A DNA stretch of 64,000 nucleotides from Escherichia sp. MOD1-EC7003 (GCF_002965065.1 NZ_PTRE01000059.1:37312-101311), one strand, 5' to 3'. Shown: positions 23,441 to 34,035, counted from the stretch's first letter. The notes: generated from the letters alone by a model not told the origin. Numbers and translations: made by a program.

Positions 23441-25732
23441 TTGTCAGAACTACTCTCTTTCGCCCTTTTTCTCGCCTCTGTGCTGATTTACGCATGGAAA
23501 GCAGGACGTAACACCTGGTGGTTTGCAGCCACCTTAACGGTGCTGGGGTTATTTGTCGTTTTAAATATCACCCTGTTTGCCAGCGACTATTTTACTGGTG
23601 ATGGTATTAACGACGCGGTTCTCTATACCTTAACCAACAGCCTGACCGGTGCTGGCGTCAGCAAATACATTCTGCCGGGTATCGGCATTGTGCTGGGGCT
23701 GACGGCAGTATTCGGTGCGTTGGGGTGGATCCTGCGTCGTCGTCGTCATCATCCGCACCATTTTGGTTACAGCCTGCTGGCGCTCTTACTGGCTCTGGGT
23801 TCGGTGGACGCCAGCCCGGCATTTCGTCAGATAACAGAATTGGTAAAATCCCAGTCACGCGACGGCGATCCGGACTTTGCGGCTTATTATAAAGAACCGT
23901 CGAAAACTATCCCTGACCCAAAACTCAACCTGGTATATATCTACGGCGAAAGTCTCGAGCGGACCTATTTTGATAACGAGGCTTTCCCGGATCTCACGCC
24001 TGAACTGGGCGCGTTAAAAAATGAAGGACTGGATTTCAGCCATACACAGCAGCTGCCGGGAACGGATTACACGATTGCGGGCATGGTGGCTTCTCAGTGC
24101 GGCATTCCGCTGTTTGCCCCATTTGAAGGTAACGCCTCCTCCTCTGTCTCCAGCTTCTTCCCGCAGAACATTTGTCTGGGCGATATCCTGAAAAACTCGG
24201 GTTATCAGAACTATTTCGTGCAGGGCGCAAATCTGCGTTTTGCGGGCAAAGATGTGTTCCTGAAGTCGCATGGCTTCGACCACTTATACGGCTCAGAAGA
24301 GCTGAAAAGCGTGGTAGCAGACCCGCACTATCGCAACGACTGGGGATTCTACGACGATACCGTGCTGGATGAAGCGTGGAAAAAGTTTGAAGAGCTTTCC
24401 CGCTCTGGTCAGCGATTCTCACTGTTTACCCTGACGGTCGATACCCATCACCCGGATGGTTTTATTTCGCGCACCTGTAACCGCAAAAAATATGATTTTG
24501 ACGGTAAGCCAAATCAGTCATTCAGCGCAGTAAGTTGCAGCCAGGAGAACATCGCAACGTTTATCAACAAAATCAAAGCATCACCGTGGTTTAAAGATAC
24601 CGTCATCGTCGTCTCTTCTGACCATTTAGCGATGAATAACACGGCGTGGAAATACCTCAATAAGCAGGAGCGCAATAACCTGTTTTTTGTCATCCGTGGC
24701 GACAAGCCGCAGCAAGAGACGCTGGCGGTGAAACGTAACACGATGGATAACGGCGCGACGGTGCTGGACATTCTCGGTGGCGATAACTATCTCGGACTTG
24801 GTCGTAGCAGTTTATCCGGGCAGTCGATGTCGGAAATCTTCCTCAATATCAAAGAGAAAACATTGGCGTGGAAGCCGGATATCATCCGCCTGTGGAAATT
24901 TCCTAAAGAGATGAAAGAGTTTACCATCGACCAGCAGAAAAACATGATTGCCTTCTCGGGTAGCCATTTCCGTTTGCCGCTGCTGTTGCGGGTTTCAGAC
25001 AAACGCGTAGAACCACTGCCAGAAAGTGAATACTCAGCGCCGCTGCGTTTCCAGCTGGCCGATTTTGCTCCACGTGACAATTTCGTCTGGGTTGATCGTT
25101 GCTATAAGATGGCGCAGTTATGGGCTCCGGAACTGGCACTCTCTACCGACTGGTGTGTCTCGCAAGGGCAGCTTGGCGGTCAGCAAATTGTTCAGCATGT
25201 TGACAAAACAACCTGGAAGGGCAAAACGGCATTTAAAGATACTGTCATCGATATGGCGCGTTACAAAGGCAATGTCGAGACGCTGAAGATTGTTGATAAC
25301 GATATTCGCTACAAAGCCGACAGTTTCATTTTTAATGTCGCCGGTGCGCCGGAAGAGGTGAAACAGTTTAGCGGGATTTCCCGTCCGGAGTCGTGGGGCC
25401 GCTGGTCCAACGCGCAGCTGGGCGATGAAGTAAAAATCGAGTACAAGCATCCGCTGCCGAAGAAATTTGACCTGGTGATTACCGCCAAAGCATACGGCAA
25501 TAACGCCAGCCGTCCCATCCCGGTACGCGTAGGCAATGAAGAACAAACCATCGTGCTGGGCAATGAAGTGTCCACTACCACCCTACATTTCGATAACCCA
25601 ACCGATGCTGACACGCTAGTAATTGTGCCACCAGAACCCGTCTCAACCAACGAAGGGAATATCCTCGGACACTCGCCGCGTAAGCTTGGTATTGGTATGG
25701 TGGAAATTAAAGTGGTGGAACGTGAAGGATAA
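23441..25732 (+). CDS. opgB: Phosphoglycerol transferase I
   Basis: OpgB/MdoB transfers phosphoglycerol from phosphatidylglycerol to osmoregulated periplasmic glucans. The 763-residue protein has three or four N-terminal membrane helices (within 1-130) and a large periplasmic sulfatase/LtaS-type catalytic domain. Candidate catalytic segments include [11 protein letters not shown] and [13 protein letters not shown]. Translation starts at a TTG with a GAGGATCG ribosome site, as in K-12. Confidence 0.96.
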   Translation: MSELLSFALFLASVLIYAWKAGRNTWWFAATLTVLGLFVVLNITLFASDYFTGDGINDAVLYTLTNSLTGAGVSKYILPGIGIVLGLTAVFGALGWILRRRRHHPHHFGYSLLALLLALGSVDASPAFRQITELVKSQSRDGDPDFAAYYKEPSKTIPDPKLNLVYIYGESLERTYFDNEAFPDLTPELGALKNEGLDFSHTQQLPGTDYTIAGMVASQCGIPLFAPFEGNASSSVSSFFPQNICLGDILKNSGYQNYFVQGANLRFAGKDVFLKSHGFDHLYGSEELKSVVADPHYRNDWGFYDDTVLDEAWKKFEELSRSGQRFSLFTLTVDTHHPDGFISRTCNRKKYDFDGKPNQSFSAVSCSQENIATFINKIKASPWFKDTVIVVSSDHLAMNNTAWKYLNKQERNNLFFVIRGDKPQQETLAVKRNTMDNGATVLDILGGDNYLGLGRSSLSGQSMSEIFLNIKEKTLAWKPDIIRLWKFPKEMKEFTIDQQKNMIAFSGSHFRLPLLLRVSDKRVEPLPESEYSAPLRFQLADFAPRDNFVWVDRCYKMAQLWAPELALSTDWCVSQGQLGGQQIVQHVDKTTWKGKTAFKDTVIDMARYKGNVETLKIVDNDIRYKADSFIFNVAGAPEEVKQFSGISRPESWGRWSNAQLGDEVKIEYKHPLPKKFDLVITAKAYGNNASRPIPVRVGNEEQTIVLGNEVSTTTLHFDNPTDADTLVIVPPEPVSTNEGNILGHSPRKLGIGMVEIKVVEREG

Positions 25733-25746
25733 TTTCTGACTGATTT

Positions 25747-25789
25747 GTAGGACGGAGAAGGCGCGACCTACACGTCTTCTCCGTCCTAC
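25747..25789. terminator. Long hairpin after opgB
   Basis: A 14-bp perfect inverted repeat (25747-25760 with 25776-25789) has a 15-base loop. It lies between convergent opgB and lgoD and probably acts as a two-way terminator. Confidence 0.7.
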
Positions 25790-25869
25790 AACACATTATT
25801 GAGACACAGAAAAAACAGCGCCCAACACGTCCCCGGACGCTGCATGGCAACGTTAATAATCCCGCATTA

Positions 25870-26892
25870 TCAGAAAGTAATGACGCCCTTAATTAACTCA
25901 CGATTGTTAATCACATCACGCTCGTAGGTTTCTGCCAGCGTGGCGAACGGGTAGCGATGGGTCAACATCATGTCGGCAGTAATTTTCCCTTCTGCCATCA
26001 GTCGACCGACTTTAGCGAAATCTTCCGGCGTAGCGTTTCGGCTGCCCATCATCGTGGTTTCTTTTTTATGGAATTCCGGATCGGAGAACTGCAGCTCACC
26101 TTTAAACAGGCCGACAAATACCACCGTGCCGCCGTGACGAATCAAATTAACGGTATTATTCATTGCATGTTGATTACCTGTCGCGTCGATCACTTTCTGC
26201 GCCAGCGAACCACCAAACTGCGCCCGCAGCTGGTCGTCAAAATCTTCGGCTGACGGGTCCAGCACGGGCAACTCCAGACGCGTTGCCACATGTTCACGGC
26301 GCGCCGGACTGGTATCTGCCACCACCACCTGTGCGCCATCGGCTTTAGCGATTGCCGCCGCCCCCAGACCGATTGGCCCCGCCCCGACCACCAGCACCTG
26401 CTCGCCGGGAGCAATGGCTGCACGGCGCACCGCATGAGCGCTAATAGCGAAAGGTTCAATCAACGCTGCTGCCTGCGGGTCAATACCGTCTGCGGGCAAA
26501 ATGTTCGTCACCGGCACGCTCAAATACTCACTAAAACCGCCATCCTGATGCACGCCAATGACTGAAATTTTTTCACAGCAATTGGTACGACCGCTTTTAC
26601 ACGCCGGGCATTGCTGACAAGCAACATAAGGGATCACGGCAACTTGCTGTCCATTTTTAAGATCAGCAATATTTTTACCCAGCCCAACAATCTCCCCACA
26701 TATTTCATGGCCTAAAACGCGTGGATAACTAAAAAATGGTTGATTTCCACCCCAGGCATGAATATCGGTACCACAAATCCCGACAGACTTAATTTTTATT
26801 AATGCTTCATTGTCACCTGGAATAGGTATCTCGCGTTGTTTCCAGACTAATTCTTTCGGCTGCTGGCAAATTAAAACATTCATCGTAGACAT
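25870..26892 (-). CDS. lgoD: L-galactonate 5-dehydrogenase
   Basis: LgoD oxidises L-galactonate to D-tagaturonate, feeding the hexuronate pathway. The 340-residue zinc alcohol dehydrogenase has the catalytic-zinc GICGTDIHAWGG and GHE segments. It also has a structural-zinc Cys cluster (CQQCPACKSGRTNCC) and the NAD-binding VVGAGPIGLGAAAI. The ATG at 26892 follows GGAGAGCC. It diverges from lgoR. Confidence 0.94.
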   Translation of the reverse strand: MSTMNVLICQQPKELVWKQREIPIPGDNEALIKIKSVGICGTDIHAWGGNQPFFSYPRVLGHEICGEIVGLGKNIADLKNGQQVAVIPYVACQQCPACKSGRTNCCEKISVIGVHQDGGFSEYLSVPVTNILPADGIDPQAAALIEPFAISAHAVRRAAIAPGEQVLVVGAGPIGLGAAAIAKADGAQVVVADTSPARREHVATRLELPVLDPSAEDFDDQLRAQFGGSLAQKVIDATGNQHAMNNTVNLIRHGGTVVFVGLFKGELQFSDPEFHKKETTMMGSRNATPEDFAKVGRLMAEGKITADMMLTHRYPFATLAETYERDVINNRELIKGVITF

Positions 26893-27030
26893 GATTCGGC
26901 TCTCCATCTTTTGTTGCCTTAGATATCAATGAAAATGAAAAATGGCAGCGGAACGGAAAATCTGTTTTGTGAAAACACACGCATAAAAATGTTTTAAATC
27001 GGGTTTTAATGGACTCACAAGGAGGAAAAT

Positions 27031-27944
27031 ATGAGTCGTTCACAAAATTTACGCCACAATGTGATTAACCAGGTCATTGATGATATGGCGCGGGGTCATA
27101 TCCCTTCCCCACTTCCATCGCAAAGTGCGCTGGCGGAAATGTACAACATCAGTCGCACCACAGTGCGTCATATTCTCAGCCACTTACGCGAATGCGGCGT
27201 CCTGACGCAGGTCGGAAACGACGATGTTATTGTACGTAAACCTGACCACGATGACGGTTTCGCCTGCACTACCGCTTCAATGAGTGAACAAAACAAAGTG
27301 TTTGAGCAGGCTTTTTTCACGATGATAAACCAGCGCCAGTTACGCCCTGGGGAAACGTTTTCTGAACTGCAACTGGCGCGGGTGTCAGCCCAGTGGTAGT
27401 AAGGGAATATCTTTTAAAATTTGGCCGTTATAATCTTATTCAAAGCGAAAAGCGCGGCCAATGGAGCATGAAACAGTTCGATCAATCCTACGCCGAGCAG
27501 CTGTTTGAGCTGCGTGAGATGCTCGAAACGCATTCTCTGCAACGTTTTCTCAATTTGCCAGATGGCGACATTCGCTGGCAAAAAGCTCAGGATTTGCTGG
27601 AACGCCACCGTGCACTGCGTGACAACATCAGCGATAACTACCGGATGTTCTCAGTGTTGGATCGCGACTTTCATAATCTGCTGCTCAGCGCGGCAGAAAA
27701 TGTCTTTTTTGATCACTCGCTGGAAATTGTATCTGTCATTTTTCACTTTCATTATCAATGGGATGAAAGCGATCTCAAACAACGAAATATCATTGCAGTG
27801 AATGAACACATGACTATTCTCAGCGCGCTAATCTGCCGTAATGATCTGAGCGCCACGGCGGCCTTACGCCAGCATTTACAAACCGCAAGACAGTCGATGA
27901 TCCACGCTATCAACACCACCTGCAAAAAAGGACGCTCGCTTTAA
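27031..27944 (+). pseudogene. lgoR: Frameshifted GntR-family regulator LgoR
   Basis: The first part (27031-27399) encodes an intact GntR winged helix and runs to FSELQLAR, then reads VSAQW and stops. The second part (27393-27944) resumes in another frame at VVVREYLLKFGRYNL with a full FadR-type ligand domain. Against K-12, the missing segment corresponds to loss of about 7 bp within the GC-rich stretch coding AAG in LARAAGVSP. Intact LgoR would be about 300 residues. Loss probably alters control of lgoD and the adjacent transporter. Confidence 0.85.
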
Positions 27945-28133
27945 ATACCGATTAAAAACAAAAAAGCATTACCGTAACCACAATTTTTTGAAAAAAAATA
28001 TGGCGCCAGACTGAGAGCTCTTAGGCTCAACTTTAAATTCATAGAAATAAAACCATGCGAATAGTTCGTATATATTCACATAACACAACCACAAATAAAT
28101 AAACTCATAAGATTAATTTCACGGAGAGCAATA

Positions 28134-29138
28134 ATGAGTCAGACATCTAATAAAAGAAATACCCTACTGGCGCTCGCTGTTGGCTCAATAATCGCCACTT
28201 TCTCTTTCAGTCAATCTGCCGAAGCGGCAGCAGAATATACCTTAAAAGTGGCTTATGAAAATAACCCTGGAGAACCCTTTGATCAGGCAATCCGTGAATG
28301 GGCGCGTTTATTCAGTGAAAAAACGGGCGGCAAAGGAGAACTAATCCCTTACCCGAGTTCACAATTAGGGTCTAAAAAAGACGTTATCGAACAGATGAAA
28401 TTGGGTAGCCCACTCATTACCCTCGCCGATGGTGCATTTTTCTCTGATTATGTACCAGATTTTGGCATCATGTTTGGCCCTTACGTTGGCAAAAACTATC
28501 AGGACATTTTCCGTCTGAATCAATCCGGTTGGTACAAAGATCTCGAAAACAAGCTCGATGCGAAGGGTCTACATATTGTGACTAAAGACTGGCTCTACGG
28601 TACACGCCATATGTTGACCACCAAAATGGTCACCAAGCCGGAAGATTTGCATGGGCTGAAAATTCGCGTACCAAATAACCGTATTCAGATTGAAGGTATG
28701 AAAGCGATGGGCGCAACGCCTACGCCGCTGCCGCTTGCAGAAGTTTATACCTCATTGAATTTAAAAGTTATTGATGGTGCGGAGAACCCGATCCCTGTTT
28801 TGTACGGGCAAAAACACTATGAAGCCGCTAAGTATCTGATCCTCACTGGTCATGTTGAGAATGTCACCAACCTGGTGATGGGCAGTAAAACCTACAAAAA
28901 ACTGCCGCCTGATGTCCAGGCCGCACTGGTAAGCTCTGGCGATGAAGCCGGGAAATACCTCACCGATCTGATACAAAAAGAGGAAAAGATGCTGATTGAA
29001 AAAATGAAAGCAGAAGGCGTCACGGTAGTAGAAGTTGATCGCAATCTGTTTAAAGAGGCATCCAAATCGTTCTACGGAAAATTCCCGGAATGGACACCCG
29101 GCCTGTACGAAAAAACCCAAGAAATTATCGCCCAGTAA
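28134..29138 (+). CDS. TRAP transporter substrate-binding protein (DctP type)
   Basis: The 334-residue periplasmic solute receptor has a signal peptide ending near residue 32 (SAEAAAEY). The conserved carboxylate-binding Arg lies in LKIRVPNN at about residue 178. It resembles the YiaO/DctP group, whose ligands are sugar acids or dicarboxylates. Beside lgoD, L-galactonate or a related aldonate/uronate is the likely ligand; that is inference. It starts a three-gene TRAP operon, with GGAGAGC ahead of the ATG. K-12 has the MFS gene lgoT at this position. Confidence 0.9.
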   Translation: MSQTSNKRNTLLALAVGSIIATFSFSQSAEAAAEYTLKVAYENNPGEPFDQAIREWARLFSEKTGGKGELIPYPSSQLGSKKDVIEQMKLGSPLITLADGAFFSDYVPDFGIMFGPYVGKNYQDIFRLNQSGWYKDLENKLDAKGLHIVTKDWLYGTRHMLTTKMVTKPEDLHGLKIRVPNNRIQIEGMKAMGATPTPLPLAEVYTSLNLKVIDGAENPIPVLYGQKHYEAAKYLILTGHVENVTNLVMGSKTYKKLPPDVQAALVSSGDEAGKYLTDLIQKEEKMLIEKMKAEGVTVVEVDRNLFKEASKSFYGKFPEWTPGLYEKTQEIIAQ

Positions 29139-29146
29139 CGTAGAAA

Positions 29147-29170
29147 CTGCGCAACTTACCGGTTGCGCAG
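29147..29170 (+). promoter_or_regulatory. Intercistronic hairpin in TRAP operon
   Basis: A 9-bp perfect stem (29147-29155 with 29162-29170) with a 6-base loop lies in the 71-bp gap after the binding-protein gene. Such hairpins commonly keep the abundant binding protein's message stable while reducing the membrane-gene message. That role is inferred. Confidence 0.6.
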
Positions 29171-29209
29171 GCTTATTTCTCTATTGATCGTTCGCTGGAA
29201 GGAATACCT

Positions 29210-29695
29210 ATGTTCCCATTACTCAACAAACTTAGCGACATTCTGGCAAGCCTTGCGGCTGTCAGCATTGTGCTGATAACGGTTCTCGCCGTCCTGATGC
29301 GCTGGCTGTTTAACGCGCCATTAATCTGGGGCGAAGAAGTACTGATTATCTGTTATATCTGGTTGATTATGCTGGGTGCTGCCTCTGCCATGAGCCAGCG
29401 AATGCACGTCAGTATTGATGCCTTCACCGCCATGATGCCGGAAGGTTGGCGTTTATCTGTTGCTCTTATCACCCATCTTATTGCCATCGTTTCGCTGTCG
29501 ATTTTCGGCTACCTCGGCTATGAGCTGTCGCTGATCGCGGAAGATAAAATTACCCCGCTTCTCGGCATCTCGTACTTGTATATTGATTTTGCTGTACCCG
29601 TGGGTGCCGCGATGATGGTGCTCTTTTGCCTGCAACATCTCTGGCAAGATCTGCAACAATTAAAACGCAGGGAGGCCGTATGTCCGTCGCGATAG
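29210..29695 (+). CDS. TRAP transporter small permease (DctQ type)
   Basis: The 161-residue protein has four predicted membrane helices (about 12-32, 45-65, 85-108, 125-148) and the RWLFNAPLIWGEEV segment typical of DctQ/YiaM small subunits. It partners the large DctM subunit, whose gene overlaps its 3' end by 16 bp. A GGAAGGAATACCT ribosome site precedes the ATG. Confidence 0.9.
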   Translation: MFPLLNKLSDILASLAAVSIVLITVLAVLMRWLFNAPLIWGEEVLIICYIWLIMLGAASAMSQRMHVSIDAFTAMMPEGWRLSVALITHLIAIVSLSIFGYLGYELSLIAEDKITPLLGISYLYIDFAVPVGAAMMVLFCLQHLWQDLQQLKRREAVCPSR

Positions 29696-30957
29696 CCTGT
29701 ATTGTTTTACTCTTTCTGTTCATGATTAATACGCCGATTTTTATCAGCGTGATGGTTGCGATCCTGATTTACTTCTTTATGGACGGAGATATCTCCCCCC
29801 TTATTGCTATCCAACGAATTATCGGTGCCGGAGAGAACGTCACCTTGCTGGCGATCCCATTCTTTATTTTGCTCGGCAACCTGCTTAACTACACGGGGAT
29901 CACTCATCGGATGTTACGCTTCACCGAGGTGCTTTCCGGGCATTATCCTGGCGGCCTGGCGCAGTCTAACGTCTTATTGAGCACCATGATGGGTGGGCTT
30001 TCAGCGTCTAATCTTGCCGACTGTGCGATGCTGTCAAAGATGCTGGTGCCGGAGATGACTAAACTCGGCTATAGCAAAAGCTTCTCTACCGCCGTAACCG
30101 CCGCCGGATCGTTAATCACGCCGATCATTCCTCCCGGTATCGCGTTGATTATTTACGGCTTTGTGGCCGACGTGTCGATCGGCAAAATGTTCATGGCAGC
30201 GATTATTCCCGGCCTTTTATGCTGCGTTGCGCTGATGGTGACTATTTACCTGATTTCGAAAAAGCGTGGTTATATGCCAGCAAGAGATCATGGACCAACC
30301 TGCCGGGAGCTATGGGAAACGGGTAAAGGCGCCACATCAGCCCTGATATTAATTCTGGTGATTATTGGCGGCATCCGCTTTGGTATCTTTACTCCGACAG
30401 AAGCTGGTGCCATCGCAGTAGTATTTGTCATTATCATCGGCACCGTGTTCTACCGTGAAATGACGTTAAAAGACATCGGCGCATCACTACTGGAAACGGC
30501 ACGCTCCACGGCGGGCGTAATGCTGATCATCATGACGTGCTCAGCGCTGGCGTGGGTACTCACCAACGAACAGATAGCCCAGGACGTTGCTGTGATGATG
30601 ACCGGGTTTTCTGATAATCCGTATGTATTCCTGCTTATCGTCAATCTGGTATTACTGTTTTTGGGCATGTTTATTGAAGGTAACGCAGCGATTATCGTGC
30701 TCGTCCCCCTGCTGATGCCCACGGTACGGATGCTCGGCATTGATCCTATCCACTTTGGCGTGATGATGATCCTCAACCTGGCTATCGGTTGCCTGACGCC
30801 GCCAATGGGGACGGTAATGTTCGTTGCAACATCGATCACGGGAACAAAAATTGCGGACTTCATCCGTGAAGTCATGCCGCTGTTCTTAGCGCTGGTAATT
30901 GTACTGTTAATGATCACCTTTATTCCGGCGCTGACGACATTTTTACCTGCGCTGTAA
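29680..30957 (+). CDS. TRAP transporter large permease (DctM type)
   Basis: The 425-residue integral membrane protein is of the DctM/YiaN family with about 11-12 helices and the conserved segments GGLSASNLADCAMLSKM and AAGSLITPIIPPGIALI. It forms the Na+-driven translocation channel with DctQ. The ATG at 29680 has GGGAGGCC ahead of it; the frame is open 18 codons further upstream within dctQ. Confidence 0.9.
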   Translation: MSVAIACIVLLFLFMINTPIFISVMVAILIYFFMDGDISPLIAIQRIIGAGENVTLLAIPFFILLGNLLNYTGITHRMLRFTEVLSGHYPGGLAQSNVLLSTMMGGLSASNLADCAMLSKMLVPEMTKLGYSKSFSTAVTAAGSLITPIIPPGIALIIYGFVADVSIGKMFMAAIIPGLLCCVALMVTIYLISKKRGYMPARDHGPTCRELWETGKGATSALILILVIIGGIRFGIFTPTEAGAIAVVFVIIIGTVFYREMTLKDIGASLLETARSTAGVMLIIMTCSALAWVLTNEQIAQDVAVMMTGFSDNPYVFLLIVNLVLLFLGMFIEGNAAIIVLVPLLMPTVRMLGIDPIHFGVMMILNLAIGCLTPPMGTVMFVATSITGTKIADFIREVMPLFLALVIVLLMITFIPALTTFLPAL

Positions 30958-30963
30958 TCAACA

Positions 30964-30988
30964 AAAGGCGGGATCACCACCCGCTTTC
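30964..30988 (+). terminator. Terminator of the TRAP operon
   Basis: A GCGGG/CCCGC stem (30968-30972 with 30980-30984) is followed by TTTCTCT directly after the dctM-type gene. Beyond it, to btsT, about 560 bp hold the btsT promoter and no gene I can support. Confidence 0.65.
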
Positions 30989-31323
30989 TCTCCTGCGATA
31001 TATACAGTTAACAGCGTTGAAGCGGTTTTTGTTGCTGCAAACTTACATCTTTGTGAGGGCCACACTCTATAGCGGCAGTTTATGGTACAACGTATCAATC
31101 TTCTTCGAATCCGTGCTATTCCCATGGCTTATAGCATCGATATCATCTCCTGCATTACCGAACGATTTATGGTGTATCTGGTGGAGATTAAAAACATCAT
31201 CCTCAGTGCAGAAGGTCACGGACTTATCTACTTTAAACGCCATTTCCATCCAGTGATGCTGGAAATGAAAACTGCGATTTAAGCGCCAGCTCCTTCACGT
31301 ATCCATCGAAGGGGTATTTTTAT

Positions 31324-31339
31324 TGTGATCTCAATCACA
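31324..31339 (+). promoter_or_regulatory. CRP site upstream of btsT
   Basis: TGTGATCTCAATCACA has perfect TGTGA-N6-TCACA arms. btsT is known to be cAMP-CRP dependent. Confidence 0.85.
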
Positions 31340-31367
31340 TATCCACCCAACGAATAATTCTTGCCCA

Positions 31368-31395
31368 ACCGCTCACCGCCATTCCTGACCGCTTA
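31368..31395 (+). promoter_or_regulatory. BtsR (YehT) direct-repeat site
   Basis: Two direct repeats, ACCGCTCA (31368-31375) and ACCGCTTA (31388-31395), are about one helical turn plus apart. They match the published BtsR motif ACC(G/A)CT(C/T)A repeated. This is the pyruvate-sensing BtsS/BtsR target that drives btsT. Confidence 0.8.
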
Positions 31396-31551
31396 CGTCC
31401 CTAATATAACCACTCAGTTATTTACCTTACTTTACGCGCGCGTAACTCTGGCAACATCATTGCAGGATAGCGGTCAATTTACCTCCTCAAACGCAACGCA
31501 AACCTAGAACGGCTTCGGCCAACTATTAATCAATACATGCCAGGTTTTACT

Positions 31552-33702
31552 ATGGATACTAAAAAGATATTCAAGCACATACCCTGGGTGATTCTCGGAA
31601 TCATCGGTGCATTCTGCCTCGCGGTAGTTGCATTACGTCGGGGGGAGCACGTCAGTGCCCTGTGGATCGTGGTCGCCTCTGTATCGGTGTATCTGGTGGC
31701 TTATCGCTACTACAGTCTGTACATCGCCCAGAAGGTGATGAAACTCGACCCCACGCGCGCGACGCCTGCGGTTATTAACAACGACGGTCTGAACTATGTT
31801 CCGACCAACCGTTACGTGTTGTTTGGTCACCACTTCGCCGCTATCGCCGGTGCTGGTCCGCTGGTTGGTCCGGTGCTCGCCGCGCAGATGGGCTACCTGC
31901 CTGGCACGCTGTGGCTGCTGGCGGGGGTCGTGCTGGCCGGTGCGGTACAGGACTTTATGGTGCTGTTTATCTCCTCTCGCCGTAACGGCGCATCTCTCGG
32001 TGAGATGATCAAAGAAGAGATGGGGCCAGTACCAGGAACTATCGCGCTGTTTGGCTGTTTCTTAATCATGATAATCATCCTTGCCGTACTGGCGCTGATT
32101 GTGGTTAAAGCCCTGGCCGAAAGCCCGTGGGGTGTCTTCACTGTTTGCTCAACCGTACCGATTGCGCTGTTTATGGGTATCTACATGCGCTTTATCCGTC
32201 CGGGGCGTGTGGGTGAAGTCTCTGTTATTGGTATCGTGCTGCTGGTTGCCTCTATCTACTTCGGTGGCGTAATTGCTCACGATCCGTACTGGGGTCCGGC
32301 ACTGACCTTTAAAGACACCACCATTACCTTCGCGCTGATTGGCTATGCGTTTGTTTCCGCACTGCTGCCAGTGTGGCTGATCCTCGCCCCGCGCGACTAT
32401 CTGGCGACCTTCCTGAAAATCGGCGTTATCGTCGGCCTGGCGCTGGGTATCGTCGTACTGAACCCGGAACTGAAAATGCCTGCGATGACCCAGTACATCG
32501 ACGGTACTGGCCCGCTGTGGAAAGGCGCTCTGTTCCCGTTCCTGTTCATCACCATCGCCTGTGGTGCGGTATCTGGCTTCCACGCTCTGATCTCTTCCGG
32601 TACAACGCCGAAACTGCTGGCTAACGAAACCGACGCGCGTTTCATTGGCTACGGCGCAATGCTGATGGAGTCCTTCGTGGCGATTATGGCGCTGGTTGCT
32701 GCGTCCATCATCGAACCGGGTCTTTACTTCGCGATGAACACCCCGCCTGCTGGCCTCGGCATCACCATGCCTAACCTGCATGAAATGGGTGGCGAGAACG
32801 CGCCGATCATCATGGCGCAGCTGAAAGACGTTACCGCACACGCGGCAGCGACCGTCAGCTCCTGGGGCTTCGTGATTTCGCCAGAGCAGATCCTGCAAAC
32901 CGCGAAAGACATTGGTGAGCCTTCTGTCCTGAACCGTGCAGGTGGTGCGCCGACACTGGCGGTAGGTATCGCTCACGTGTTCCACAAAGTGCTGCCGATG
33001 GCTGACATGGGCTTCTGGTATCACTTCGGTATTCTGTTCGAAGCCCTGTTCATCCTGACCGCGCTGGATGCGGGTACTCGTTCTGGCCGCTTTATGCTGC
33101 AAGACCTGCTGGGTAACTTCATCCCGTTCCTGAAAAAAACCGACTCCCTGGTTGCCGGTATCATCGGTACTGCGGGCTGTGTGGGTCTGTGGGGCTACCT
33201 GCTGTATCAGGGTGTGGTTGACCCGCTGGGCGGCGTTAAGAGCCTGTGGCCGCTGTTCGGTATCTCCAACCAGATGCTGGCAGCCGTGGCGCTGGTACTG
33301 GGCACCGTTGTGCTGATTAAGATGAAGCGCACCCAATACATCTGGGTAACTGTTGTTCCGGCTGTATGGCTGCTTATCTGCACCACCTGGGCGCTGGGCC
33401 TGAAACTGTTCAGCAGCAATCCGCAGATGGAAGGCTTCTTCTACATGGCAAGCCAGTACAAAGAGAAGATTGCTAACGGTACTGACCTGACGGCGCAGCA
33501 GATTGCCAACATGAACCACATCGTTGTGAACAACTACACCAACGCAGGTCTGAGTATTCTGTTCCTGATTGTGGTGTACAGCATCATCTTCTACGGTTTC
33601 AAAACCTGGCTGAAGGTGCGTAACAGCGACAAACGTACTGACAAAGAAACACCGTATGTTCCAATCCCGGAAGGCGGCGTGAAGATCTCTTCGCACCACT
33701 AA
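31552..33702 (+). CDS. btsT: BtsT, pyruvate:H+ symporter (CstA family)
   Basis: The 716-residue transporter has about 18 predicted helices and the CstA-family GHHFAAIAGAGPLVGPVLAA segment. It takes up pyruvate under BtsS/BtsR control. The ATG at 31552 gives the known N-terminus MDTKKIFKHIPWVILG; an in-frame ATG five codons upstream is possible. yjiX and yjiA follow, as in K-12. Confidence 0.96.
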   Translation: MDTKKIFKHIPWVILGIIGAFCLAVVALRRGEHVSALWIVVASVSVYLVAYRYYSLYIAQKVMKLDPTRATPAVINNDGLNYVPTNRYVLFGHHFAAIAGAGPLVGPVLAAQMGYLPGTLWLLAGVVLAGAVQDFMVLFISSRRNGASLGEMIKEEMGPVPGTIALFGCFLIMIIILAVLALIVVKALAESPWGVFTVCSTVPIALFMGIYMRFIRPGRVGEVSVIGIVLLVASIYFGGVIAHDPYWGPALTFKDTTITFALIGYAFVSALLPVWLILAPRDYLATFLKIGVIVGLALGIVVLNPELKMPAMTQYIDGTGPLWKGALFPFLFITIACGAVSGFHALISSGTTPKLLANETDARFIGYGAMLMESFVAIMALVAASIIEPGLYFAMNTPPAGLGITMPNLHEMGGENAPIIMAQLKDVTAHAAATVSSWGFVISPEQILQTAKDIGEPSVLNRAGGAPTLAVGIAHVFHKVLPMADMGFWYHFGILFEALFILTALDAGTRSGRFMLQDLLGNFIPFLKKTDSLVAGIIGTAGCVGLWGYLLYQGVVDPLGGVKSLWPLFGISNQMLAAVALVLGTVVLIKMKRTQYIWVTVVPAVWLLICTTWALGLKLFSSNPQMEGFFYMASQYKEKIANGTDLTAQQIANMNHIVVNNYTNAGLSILFLIVVYSIIFYGFKTWLKVRNSDKRTDKETPYVPIPEGGVKISSHH

Positions 33703-33735
33703 CCGGTTGCCTTATCCGGCTTACAAAATGTCTAC

Positions 33736-33770
<35 letters not shown>

Positions 33771-33821
33771 AAATCCCCGGCCCGGAGACCTTCCGGGCTT
33801 TACGCATATCTGGAAGGCAAA

Positions 33822-34025
33822 ATGTTTGGTAACTTAGGACAGGCAAAAAAATATCTCGGCCAGGCGGCGAAGATGTTGATTGGCATTCCAGACTACGACA
33901 ACTACGTCGAGCATATGAAGACCAACCATCCCGACAAGCCGTACATGAGCTATGAAGAATTCTTCCGCGAACGCCAGAACGCGCGCTACGGCGGCGATGG
34001 TAAAGGCGGTATGCGCTGTTGTTAA
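33822..34025 (+). CDS. yjiX: YjiX, small KCU-star-like protein
   Basis: A 67-residue protein begins [19 protein letters not shown] and ends in GGMRCC. It belongs to a small conserved family found beside CstA/BtsT transporters. The function is unknown. It ends 10 bp before yjiA. Confidence 0.92.
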
Positions 34026-34035
34026 TGGAGAGAGC

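Noticed and set aside
31067..31282. 60- to 66-codon frames on both strands between the TRAP operon and btsT
   Set aside because: No family recognised on either strand and no convincing ribosome site; neither resembles Tsr.
32149..33699. 516-codon open frame on the minus strand opposite btsT
   Set aside because: Antisense shadow of btsT: His/Gln/Arg-rich, no membrane or domain pattern.
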